Shown here in pieces: positions 16,940 to 24,418 of a stretch of DNA of 64,000 nt. The DNA is from CALDCK01 sp050618055. GTDB taxonomy: Bacteria; Myxococcota_A; UBA9160; SMWR01. A program made the position numbers and the translations under genes. Under the pieces are notes generated by a model. That model was not told where the DNA came from. It searched no databases and worked only from the letters and a program-made list of their open reading frames with translations. Within the stretch, counting starts at the first letter, position 1, and the number at the start of each line of letters is the position of its first letter. Where the stretch lies: assembly GCA_050618055.1 (NCBI GenBank), contig JBNLVK010000248.1, positions 1 through 64,000 on the forward strand, read 5' to 3'.

Positions 16940-17452
16940 CTACCGAGGATAGGTCACGTACACCTGGGTGTAGAGGAGCGTTCCGTCGGAGGTCCGGGCG
17001 ATGCCGATGCCGGTGGCGTTGAAGACCGGCGAGAACAGGTTGCGCGCGTGGATCGGCGACCGCACCCAGCCGGAGACGATCTCGCGGTTGGGCTGGGCGC
17101 GGCTGGTGGCGCCGATGTTCTCGGCGGCCAGCGTGAAGCCGTCGAGCCGGGCCTGGGTCAGCCGGTCGACGGCGTTCGCGCCCTCCGGGCTCTCGTGGGC
17201 GATGTAGCCGCGCGCCGCCATGTCCCGGCTGTGGGCGCGGGCCACCGCGTCGAGCGCCTCGCTGCGCTGGAGCGGTCGCAGGTGCCGCTGGCTGCGCACG
17301 TCGTTCACCTGGCGCAGCAGCTCGGCCTCCAGCGGCGCGAGCTGGGGGTCGGGAACGCCCGGTCCGCTCGCCTGGATGCGCAGCGGCGAGAGCCAGAAGG
17401 CGAGGGCGATTCCCAGCAGGAAGCCCACCGCCTGGTGCAGGTCGCGGGGCAC
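16940..17452 (-). CDS. CAP (SCP/PR1) domain exported protein
   Basis: 170 residues starting at GTG 17452, whose first base is the last base of the upstream TAG stop. An N-terminal hydrophobic segment (VGFLLGIALAFWLSPL) is a signal peptide or anchor. The rest is a compact CAP domain: LLRQVNDVRSQRHLRPL, AHSRDMAARGYIAHESP, ENIG and GWVRSPIHARNLFSP supply the His/Glu pocket residues of the family, ending in TQVYVTYPR. Bacterial CAP proteins are extracytoplasmic and their chemistry is mostly unknown; some bind sterols, lipids or metals. It sits between the Asp-rich lipoprotein and the nuclease in one minus-strand operon. Confidence 0.85.
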   Translation of the reverse strand: MPRDLHQAVGFLLGIALAFWLSPLRIQASGPGVPDPQLAPLEAELLRQVNDVRSQRHLRPLQRSEALDAVARAHSRDMAARGYIAHESPEGANAVDRLTQARLDGFTLAAENIGATSRAQPNREIVSGWVRSPIHARNLFSPVFNATGIGIARTSDGTLLYTQVYVTYPR

Positions 17453-18945
17453 TAGTTGTGCTCCGTCAGCAGCGGCGCCGGCGCCAGCACCGACGCGTCG
17501 AGCACCTCGCGGCGCTTCAGGCGTCCGTCCTGGTAGTGGGAGATCACGTCGATGCGGCCGTCCCCGTCCGAGTCCTCCTCGAGGCGGGCCACCTGCTCGT
17601 TCGCGTCGTAGGTGCGCACCGCGTCGGCACGACCGTCGCCGTCGTCGTCCTGCTCCTCCCGGGCCAGGCGTCCGTTCTCGTAGTGGGAGACGCGGTCGCG
17701 GAAGCCGTCGCCGGTGGAGTCGCGCTCCAGGCGCGCCAGGGTGCCGCTGCGGAAGTAGCTCCAGGTGTCGACGTGGCCGTCGCCGTCGTCGTCGGCACGG
17801 CGGCGCAGGATGGCGCCGTCCTTCAGCTGGGTCCAGGTGTCGACGCGTCCGTCGTGGTTCGCGTCCTCCTCGATGGCGCGGATCTCGTGGGTGGCCAGGT
17901 CGTAGTGGAGCGTGCGGTCGGGACGTCCGTCGAAGTCCTCGTCGAGCAGCTCGCGCACGATCTCGCCGCGCTCGCGGAAGATCCACTGGTCGGTGGCGCC
18001 GTCGCCGTCGCGGTCGACGTGGCCGGACGCGGCGGCGAGCTGGGGGTTCGCGTCGGGTCGCGCCACGGCGGCGGTCGTCGCACGGGGCGCCGGCTGCTGG
18101 CGCTCGGGACGCGGCGTGGCGACCGGGGCGGGCACCCGGCGCAGGGCGGCCAGCTCCTCGGCGAAGGATCCGGCCTGGGGCGCCTGGGTCGGTGCGGCCT
18201 GCCGGGGCGGGTACGCGGGCGCGGCCTGGGGCGCGGGGGCGCCCTGGCGCCGGTTCAGCTCCTCCTCCATCTGGCGCAGGCGGGCCGTCTCGTAGTCGGT
18301 GGGCGCGGGGCCCGGGGGCGGCGGGGGCGGTGCGTTGTCGAGCGTCGGCACCTCCGGACCGGGCGTGGGCTCGCCGCGGACCTTGTCGGCGGCGTACACG
18401 AAGGGGGCCGCCACCACCGCGAAGGGCAGCGTCACGTACTTCCACCAGACCGGCGCCTCGTCGACCTTCTGGTGGACCTCCACCTCGGTGGTGTTGCCGC
18501 CGATCATGGTGATCGCCGACGACGGCGCCGGAGCGGGGGCGCCGCTGGTCGCACGCCGGCCGTAGGGATCGGGGCCCTGCGGCGGGACGGCGCCCTGCGG
18601 AGCCCCGTACGCGCCCTGGGGTGCCGGGGCCGGGCTCTGGGTGGGCGCCGGGGCCGGCGGGTACGACCCCTGCGGCGGCGCACCGGCCGGGTTCGCCTGC
18701 GGCGCGGGGGGTCCGTAGCTCCCCTTGCCGCTCACCTTCGGGTGGTACGCCCCCTGGTAGGTCGGAGCCGACTGCCCCGGATAGATGATCGATGCGCCCG
18801 CGCCGGTGTCGACGACGGGCGTGCGGTCGACGGTGTTGTCCTTGGTGTGGAAGGCGGGACAGCCGACGCTCGCGCCCGAAACGATCGCGACGGTGAGAAG
18901 AAGAAGGCGGCGTCGCCAGGTTCCAGCTCGATCTGCTGCTCGCAT
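17452..18945 (-). CDS. Lipoprotein with seven Asp-rich DxDxDG-type repeats
   Basis: 497 residues from the ATG at 18945, which has AGAGAGG eight to ten bases upstream; a longer reading frame to 19065 lacks a signal. The N-terminus RRRLLLLTVAIVSGASVGC looks like a lipoprotein signal with Cys about 28. A Pro/Ala/Gln-rich spacer follows, then a short membrane-like segment (YVTLPFAVVAAPFVYAA). From about residue 308 come seven tandem units of 22-25 residues, each with an acidic loop such as DRDGDGATD, DANHDGRVD or DSDGDGRID followed by an aromatic strand. They resemble thrombospondin type-3 or EF-loop calcium sites, so calcium binding is likely. Function unknown; it heads the operon with the CAP protein and the nuclease. 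Confidence 0.8.
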   Translation of the reverse strand: MRAADRAGTWRRRLLLLTVAIVSGASVGCPAFHTKDNTVDRTPVVDTGAGASIIYPGQSAPTYQGAYHPKVSGKGSYGPPAPQANPAGAPPQGSYPPAPAPTQSPAPAPQGAYGAPQGAVPPQGPDPYGRRATSGAPAPAPSSAITMIGGNTTEVEVHQKVDEAPVWWKYVTLPFAVVAAPFVYAADKVRGEPTPGPEVPTLDNAPPPPPPGPAPTDYETARLRQMEEELNRRQGAPAPQAAPAYPPRQAAPTQAPQAGSFAEELAALRRVPAPVATPRPERQQPAPRATTAAVARPDANPQLAAASGHVDRDGDGATDQWIFRERGEIVRELLDEDFDGRPDRTLHYDLATHEIRAIEEDANHDGRVDTWTQLKDGAILRRRADDDGDGHVDTWSYFRSGTLARLERDSTGDGFRDRVSHYENGRLAREEQDDDGDGRADAVRTYDANEQVARLEEDSDGDGRIDVISHYQDGRLKRREVLDASVLAPAPLLTEHN

Positions 18946-19143
18946 CCCGGTACCTCTCTGCAGTGACACGCGTGCGCTGCCATGAGTCTGCAAGAAGCGT
19001 GCGCGAGGGGCCCCGGGGACGGGTTCCGACCGCGGCGCGCCGGGTTGTCCCGTGCCACTGCGCACCGGCTGCGCATCCGCGATGCGGAAGCGCGCGCGCA
19101 GCCCGGGGCGGAAGCCTTCCGAAGAGTGGAAGCCGGCGACGCT

Positions 19144-20184
19144 CTAGGCGTCGGCGTCGGCGTCGGCGTCGTCGTCGTCGCCGGCGCCCGACAGGCGGCC
19201 GATCGCCACGGTGCCGAGCAGGCCGCCGGCGATCAGCGCCAGCGCGGCGGCGACCTGTCCGCCGCTCGGGTCGAAGCGGCGCACCGCCCAGTCGTCGGGC
19301 TCGAACTCGGCGCGGTTCTCGACGGTGACGGTGCGGCCCTTCAGCACGTCGCCCGGCTCGGGCTCGACGCCCACCTGGAAGGGCCACAGTCCCACCACCG
19401 CGCCGAGCAGCAGGCCCAGCAGGGCGCCCAGCGTGGCCTTCTCGTAGCGCTCGAGCAGCCACTTCAGCGCGTTGCTCACGCCGACCACGCCCGCCGCCAC
19501 GCCGAGGCCCAGCGGAATCACCAGCGCGAGCGCGTCGATCACCAGCGTGAGGTCGAAGCCGGTGCCGGCGGTCGGGTCGCCCAGCAGGCCCAGCTTCAGC
19601 TGGTCGATGGTGCCCAGGATGTTCTCGTACTGGCCGAGCAGCAGCAGCAGGTAGCCGCCGCTCACGCCGGGCAGGATCATGGCGGAGGCGGCGGCGAGCC
19701 CGGAGACGAACAGCATGAAGGCGCTGGCCGCCGCGGCGCCCGAGCCCGAGCTGCCGAAGGCCATGGCGCACATGACGGCGAAGGCGGCGGCCGCGGCTCC
19801 GTACACCGCACCGCTGGCCGGCCGCGCCATGCGCCAGATGAGCGGCACACCGCCGAGGGTCAGCCCGATGAACAGGCTGTACATCACCCAGCGGTGTTCC
19901 ACGACCAGCGACTTCACCGTGCCCGCCAGCAGCAGGATGCCGAGCGCCGCCGAGCCCACGATCGCCGCCAGCAGCACCAGCGAGCGCAGGCGGAAGCGCA
20001 GCGTGGTGACCTCGGCGATGCCGGCGATGAAGCCGGGGTAGACGCCGGCAGCCAGCAGCATGGTGCCGCCGCTGATGCCCGGCACCAGGTTCGCCAGGCC
20101 CATCAGCGTGCCGCCGATGACACCGCGGATCACCAGGACCGGCAGCGCCCCCTCGCGCGCGGGAGAACCGTTCTCGCTCGACAT
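19144..20184 (-). CDS. DUF368 membrane protein, undecaprenyl-phosphate transporter (PopT) family
   Basis: 346 residues from ATG 20184, with GGGAG upstream; a longer frame to 20256 would overlap the divergent gene. It has about nine membrane helices and the twin family motifs LVPGISGGTMLL and ILPGVSGGYLLLLL, an inverted-repeat architecture. DUF368 proteins have been shown to recycle undecaprenyl phosphate across the cytoplasmic membrane, which feeds peptidoglycan and O-antigen synthesis and fits the envelope-sugar genes elsewhere in the window. The C-terminus is odd: a large insertion after helix 7 with Glu/Asp-rich sequence, and a final GDDDDADADADA tail encoded by a GTCGGC repeat. It is divergent from the SRAP gene with only 43 bases between the starts. 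Confidence 0.85.
   Translation of the reverse strand: MSSENGSPAREGALPVLVIRGVIGGTLMGLANLVPGISGGTMLLAAGVYPGFIAGIAEVTTLRFRLRSLVLLAAIVGSAALGILLLAGTVKSLVVEHRWVMYSLFIGLTLGGVPLIWRMARPASGAVYGAAAAAFAVMCAMAFGSSGSGAAAASAFMLFVSGLAAASAMILPGVSGGYLLLLLGQYENILGTIDQLKLGLLGDPTAGTGFDLTLVIDALALVIPLGLGVAAGVVGVSNALKWLLERYEKATLGALLGLLLGAVVGLWPFQVGVEPEPGDVLKGRTVTVENRAEFEPDDWAVRRFDPSGGQVAAALALIAGGLLGTVAIGRLSGAGDDDDADADADA
19147..19182 (-). repeat. GTCGGC/GTC microsatellite encoding an acidic tail
   Basis: On the plus strand GGCGTC units (four hexamers) are followed by GTC triplets, encoding the Asp-Ala and poly-Asp end of the DUF368 protein on the minus strand. Such a tract can change length by slippage, in multiples of three without breaking the frame. 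It lies directly before the stop codon. Confidence 0.7.
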
Positions 20185-20215
20185 GCTCGTCTTTCTCCCA
20201 GGGGGGGCGGCGCGG

Positions 20216-20222
20216 TACTGTA
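20216..20222. promoter_or_regulatory. Overlapping divergent -10 boxes (bidirectional promoter candidate)
   Basis: The seven bases TACTGTA hold TACTGT on plus (20216-20221) and TACAGT on minus (20222-20217), both TAnnnT -10 boxes. On plus the box ends six bases before the GTG of the SRAP gene, suggesting a leaderless transcript. On minus it would leave about 25 bases of leader, with GGGAG, before the DUF368 ATG. No convincing -35 boxes were found. Symmetric -10 elements firing both ways are known in bacteria. Confidence 0.45.
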
Positions 20223-20227
20223 GCAGC

Positions 20228-20926
20228 GTGTGCGGACGCTTCACGCTGACCTCCACACCGGAAGCGCTGGCGCTGCGCTTCGAGCTCGACGCTCCGCCCG
20301 AGCTGGCTCCGCGCTACAACGTGGCCCCCACCCAGGACGTGCTGGCGATCCGCGCGCAGGCGGGACGTCGCTCGGCCCGCTCGGCTGACTGGCTGCGCTG
20401 GGGACTCGTGCCGCCGTGGGCGAAGGACGCGTCGGTGGGGGTGCGCATGATCAACGCCCGCATCGAGTCGGTGACCTCGCGCAGCGCCTACCGCGAGGCG
20501 GTGACGGCGCGACGCTGCCTGGTGGCGGCCGACGGCTTCTACGAGTGGGCCGACCTGGGCGGCTTCAAGCAGCCCTACTACGCCACGCCCGCGGGCGGCG
20601 GACCGATCGGCTTCGCCGGCCTGTGGGAGCAGTGGCGCGACCCGGCGGGCCGCACGCTCGAGACCTGCACGATCCTCACCGCGGACGCGACGCCGGTGCT
20701 GCGCCGCGTCCACGACCGCATGCCGGTGGTGGTGGATCCGGCCGACCACGCGGCGTGGCTGGATCCGCGGCCCGGCGACGTCGATTCCCTGCTCGAGCGC
20801 CTGGGGGCGTCGAAGCCGGAGTGGCGTCTCCACCCGGTGAGCCCGCGGGTGAACCGGGCCGACGAGGACGACGCCTCCCTGGTGGCGCCGGTGCCCGAGC
20901 CGCCGCGGCAGGAAGCGCTGTTCTGA
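20228..20926 (+). CDS. SRAP domain protein (YedK/HMCES type)
   Basis: 232 residues starting at GTG with Cys at position 2 (VCGRFTL), as required: in this family the initiator Met is removed and the exposed Cys attacks abasic sites in single-stranded DNA to form a protective cross-link. The conserved YNVAPTQ, RWGLVPPWAKD, NARIESV and the active-site FYEWAD and HDRMPVV segments are all present. The length is typical of bacterial YedK (about 220). GTG at 20228 is the only start that puts Cys at position 2, so it is secure. The gene is divergent from DUF368 and probably leaderless. Confidence 0.93.
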   Translation: MCGRFTLTSTPEALALRFELDAPPELAPRYNVAPTQDVLAIRAQAGRRSARSADWLRWGLVPPWAKDASVGVRMINARIESVTSRSAYREAVTARRCLVAADGFYEWADLGGFKQPYYATPAGGGPIGFAGLWEQWRDPAGRTLETCTILTADATPVLRRVHDRMPVVVDPADHAAWLDPRPGDVDSLLERLGASKPEWRLHPVSPRVNRADEDDASLVAPVPEPPRQEALF

Positions 20927-21216
20927 GCGGAGCGCGCGACACGGCAGCGGACCTGGCGGCGGACGTCCGGAGACGGCGGCTGCGGCGGCTGCTGCTGCTG
21001 GCGGTGGCGCTGCTCTACGCACTGTCGATCCCGTGGTACCGGACGGGCGGCGCGCAGGACGGCGACTGGCTGGGACTTCCCGGCTGGGTGGCGGTGGCGC
21101 TGCTCTGCTACGTGGGCGCGGCCTTCGCGAACGCGGGGGCCTGGCTGCTGACCGACGTGCGGGACGCGCCCCGCGAGCGGGCGGATCCGCCGGGTCCGGA
21201 CGAGGGGGCGTCGTGA
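20923..21216 (+). CDS. Small DUF3311-like membrane protein next to the SSS symporter
   Basis: A small protein with two membrane helices (RLLLLAVALLYALSIPW and GWVAVALLCYVGAAFANAGAWLL) and the LGLPGW turn between them, the pattern of DUF3311 proteins that accompany sodium/solute symporters. Its stop (21214-21216) overlaps the symporter GTG. The start is uncertain because no ATG, GTG or TTG precedes the first helix. A CTG at 20923 overlaps the SRAP stop and has AGGA about 10 bases upstream, so I use it. The GTG at 21004 would cut off the basic N-terminus and half of helix 1. The product would be 97 residues from CTG. Confidence 0.6.
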   Translation: MSGARDTAADLAADVRRRRLRRLLLLAVALLYALSIPWYRTGGAQDGDWLGLPGWVAVALLCYVGAAFANAGAWLLTDVRDAPRERADPPGPDEGAS

Positions 21217-22649
21217 GCCTCGACGTGCTGGGCGTCGTCGGGCTCGGCGTCTACCTGACGACGCTGGCGGTGATCGCCGAAGTCGCGCGCCGCTCGCGCC
21301 GCAGCGGTAGCCCGGCCGACCACTTCCTGGCGAACCGCGAGCTCGGCACCTTCGTGGTGTTCCTCACCCTGTACGCCACCGCCTACAGCGGCAACTCGCT
21401 GCTCGGCTACCCGGGCGAGGCCTACCGGCGCGGCTTCTCGTGGATCATGGCCACCGGCTTCATGATGTCGATCATCGTGGTCTTCCACGCGCTGGTGCCG
21501 AAGCTGCGTCCGCTGGCGGTGGCCCACGGCTTCGTGACCCCCGGCGACTACGTGCGCCACCGCTTCGGCGACCGCGACGGCGGGCGTCCGCTCCAGCTGG
21601 CGGTGGCGCTGCTCATGATGGTCGCGCTGGCCAACTTCCTGTTCGCCCAGCTGAAGGCCATGGGCGTGATGGCGGAGCAGGTGACCGGCGGCATGGTCTC
21701 CTACGAGCTGGGGGTCGTGGTGCTGGCGGCCGTGATCCTGCTCTACGAGACCCTCGGCGGCATGCGCGCCGTCGCCTGGACCGACACCGGCCAGGGCCTG
21801 CTGATGCTGGTGGGACTGGCCGCGCTGCTGGCCTGGCTGGTGGGCGACTCGGGCGGCTTCTCCGCCATCACCCGCGACATCGCACGGGTGCGTCCCGACG
21901 CGGTGCGGGTGCCGGACACCGCCGAGCGCTTCAACTGGGCCAGCACGATCGTGCTGCTCGGGCTGGCGAGCGTCGTCTACCCCCAGGCGATCCAGCGCGT
22001 CTACGCGGCGCGCAGCGGCGAGACGCTGCGGCGGGCCTTCGCGCTCATGACCTTCATGCCGCTCACCACGACGCTGGTGGTGACGCTGATCGGCCTGGCG
22101 GCGATCCCGCGCTTCGAGGGGCTGGGGGAGGTCGCCGCCGACCGGGTGATGCCGCTGTTGCTGGGCGCCTGGGCGGCGGAGGGACCGATCCACGCGGGCG
22201 CGGCGGTGCTGGTCTTCCTGGGCGCGCTGGCCGCGATCATGTCCACCGCCGACTCGGTGCTGTTGTCCCTCGGCTCGATCGCCGCCGAGGACGTGGGGCG
22301 CCGCCGCCGCGACGATCCCGACACTACCCGCCTGGGCAAGCGCATCGCCGCGGTGGTGATGATCGGCATGGCGGGCGCCGCGCTGATCGCCCGCGACGTG
22401 ACGCTCTGGGGGCTCATCGAGCTGAAGATGGAGCTGCTGATCCAATGCGTGCCCGCCTTCCTGCTGGCGCTCCACTGGCGGCGGCTGCGCGCCGACGCGG
22501 CCTGCGCCGGGCTGGTGGTGGGCGCGACGATCGCCGTGGCGGGGGTCTTCCTCGGCATGAAGCGCATCGAGGGCATCCACATCGGCGTGATCGGGCTGGC
22601 GGTGAACGCGACGATCTGCGGGCTCGGCTCGCTGCGCCGCGCGCGCTAG
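21213..22649 (+). CDS. Sodium:solute symporter (SSS family)
   Basis: 478 residues with about 13 membrane helices, in the length range of PanF/PutP-like symporters. Family features are the ADHFLANRELGTFVVFLTLYATAYSG opening (helix 1-2), the YETLGGMRAVAWTDTGQG motif of helix 5, and the MSTADSVLLSLGSIAAEDV motif of helix 8, whose Ser residues help form the Na2 site. The substrate cannot be told. The GTG start overlaps the DUF3311 stop, so the pair is co-translated. Its TAG stop shares CTAG (22646-22649) with the stop of the convergent gene. Confidence 0.9.
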   Translation: MSLDVLGVVGLGVYLTTLAVIAEVARRSRRSGSPADHFLANRELGTFVVFLTLYATAYSGNSLLGYPGEAYRRGFSWIMATGFMMSIIVVFHALVPKLRPLAVAHGFVTPGDYVRHRFGDRDGGRPLQLAVALLMMVALANFLFAQLKAMGVMAEQVTGGMVSYELGVVVLAAVILLYETLGGMRAVAWTDTGQGLLMLVGLAALLAWLVGDSGGFSAITRDIARVRPDAVRVPDTAERFNWASTIVLLGLASVVYPQAIQRVYAARSGETLRRAFALMTFMPLTTTLVVTLIGLAAIPRFEGLGEVAADRVMPLLLGAWAAEGPIHAGAAVLVFLGALAAIMSTADSVLLSLGSIAAEDVGRRRRDDPDTTRLGKRIAAVVMIGMAGAALIARDVTLWGLIELKMELLIQCVPAFLLALHWRRLRADAACAGLVVGATIAVAGVFLGMKRIEGIHIGVIGLAVNATICGLGSLRRAR

Positions 22650-24418
22650 CGCCGGGCGCGGATCTCCGCCGCCAGCGCCGCGTTGCCCTGCTGCTCGGCC
22701 AGGACGATGGCGCGGTCTAAGGCGTCGCGGGCCTCGCCGCCGCGGCCGAGCTGGAGCAGCGCCAGCCCGCGCGACGACCAGGCGCCCGGCAGGTCGGGCA
22801 GGACCCCGAGGGCCTGGTCGGTGGCGGTGAGCGCCGCTTCTGCCTCGCCGCGCTCCAGGTGCACGAAGGCCAGGATCACCAGGGCCTCGGCGCGCTGGTG
22901 GCCGCGGGCCAGGCGGACGGCGTGGCGCGCGCGGCCCAGGGCCTCGGCGTGCTGGTCCGACAAGGCGAGCGCACGGGCCAGGCGCATGTGGGCCCCGGCG
23001 TCGCGGGGTCGCAGGCGCAGCGCGCGTTCGTAGTGGAGGATCGCCCGCGTCCAGTCGCGGCGCTCGGCGTACACGTCGGCCAGCCCGCGATGGGTCGCCG
23101 CCCACTCGGGCCGGAGCGCGGCGGATCGGCGGAAGGCCTGCTCTGCCTCTTCGACGGCGCCGCGCAGCAGCAGCTCGCTGCCCACCCACTGGTGGGCGAA
23201 CCAGTTGTCCGGGTCGACCGCCACCGCGTGCCGGAAGAGCGTCTCGGTGTCGCGCCAGTGGCGCGTCTGGCGGTGGGCCGCGACGCCGAGCGCCAGCACG
23301 ACGCAGAGCGCCGCGGCGCCGGCGGCGCGACGCGCCCCCGGCGAACGCACCGACCGGTCGACGCTCCACGCGAGGGCCAGGCAAAGACCGACGAGCGGCA
23401 GGTAGGTGTAGCGGTCCGCACGGCCCTGCATGCCCACCTGCACCAGGCCCAGCACCGGCACGAGCATGCCCAGGAACCAGAGCCAGCCGACCAGCAGCCA
23501 GGGGGCGCGGCGGCGCAGCGCGAGGCCCGCGGCACTGATGGCGAGCAGCAGCACGCCGCAGGCGGCGACGGCGGACCACGCGAGCGCGTCCTGCGGGTGC
23601 GGGTAGAAGACGCTCAGGCCGCTCGGCCAGAACGCGTCGCGCAGGTAGAGCACCACCGAGAGCACGGCGTTGCCCACGCGCAGCGCGGGGTCGAGCAGGT
23701 CGCCGTGGTCCATGGATCCGTAGCGCTGCTGGGCGTAGACCGTGGCGATGCTGGCCAGGGCGGCGAGCGCCAGCAGCGGCAGCTTCTCCAGCACGGCGAG
23801 GCGCCGCTGCGCGGGGGTCTTCAGGCGATCCAGCGGCCAGGCGTCGAGCAGCAGCAGTACGCAGGGAAGCGTCACCAGCATGGGCTTGGTCAGCAGGCCC
23901 AGCGCGGTGGCGGCGACCACCGTCAGGTAGCGCCCCGTCGAGGGCGCCCGGGCGTACCCCACGTGGAGCCACAGGGCGAGGGCGAAGAACACCGCCGACA
24001 GCGTGTCCTTGCGCTCGGAGACCCACGCCACCGACTCGACGTGCAGCGGGTGGACGGCGAAGACGGCGGCCACGAACGCCGCCGGGGCCGGATCGCCGGT
24101 GGCGCGCCACAGGGCCGCGTGCAGCAGCAGGCTCGCCAGCAGGTGGAGCGCCACGTTTGTGGCGTGGTAGCCGGCCGGGTCGAGCCCGTGCCAGGCGTGA
24201 TCGATCTGGAGCGAGATCCAGGTGAGCGGGATCCAGTTGGCCTCGTAGGGCTCGGCGAAGGCCCGGGCCATGGCGTCCAGGGTCGGACCGCTGCGCAGCA
24301 GCGGGTTCTCGGTCACGTAGACCGGATCGTCCCAGCGCAGGAAGTCGTGGCCGGTGGTCTGCGCGAAGACGGCGAGCGTGGCAACCGCGATGGCCAGGGC
24401 CGCGAGGGCGGCCCTCAT
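22646..24418 (-). CDS. TMTC-like membrane protein with TPR repeats
   Basis: 590 residues: an N-terminal half of about 10 membrane helices and a C-terminal half of TPR repeats (from about residue 410). The acidic loop-1 motif RWDDPVYVTENP and the segment HPLHVESVAWVSERKD are characteristic of TMTC/DUF1736 proteins, relatives of GT-C O-mannosyltransferases. A lipid-linked sugar donor and an exported acceptor protein are therefore likely, but not shown. ATG 24418 overlaps the stop of the sulfatase-fold gene (ATGA), and it is the last gene of the long minus-strand operon. Confidence 0.85.
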   Translation of the reverse strand: MRAALAALAIAVATLAVFAQTTGHDFLRWDDPVYVTENPLLRSGPTLDAMARAFAEPYEANWIPLTWISLQIDHAWHGLDPAGYHATNVALHLLASLLLHAALWRATGDPAPAAFVAAVFAVHPLHVESVAWVSERKDTLSAVFFALALWLHVGYARAPSTGRYLTVVAATALGLLTKPMLVTLPCVLLLLDAWPLDRLKTPAQRRLAVLEKLPLLALAALASIATVYAQQRYGSMDHGDLLDPALRVGNAVLSVVLYLRDAFWPSGLSVFYPHPQDALAWSAVAACGVLLLAISAAGLALRRRAPWLLVGWLWFLGMLVPVLGLVQVGMQGRADRYTYLPLVGLCLALAWSVDRSVRSPGARRAAGAAALCVVLALGVAAHRQTRHWRDTETLFRHAVAVDPDNWFAHQWVGSELLLRGAVEEAEQAFRRSAALRPEWAATHRGLADVYAERRDWTRAILHYERALRLRPRDAGAHMRLARALALSDQHAEALGRARHAVRLARGHQRAEALVILAFVHLERGEAEAALTATDQALGVLPDLPGAWSSRGLALLQLGRGGEARDALDRAIVLAEQQGNAALAAEIRARR

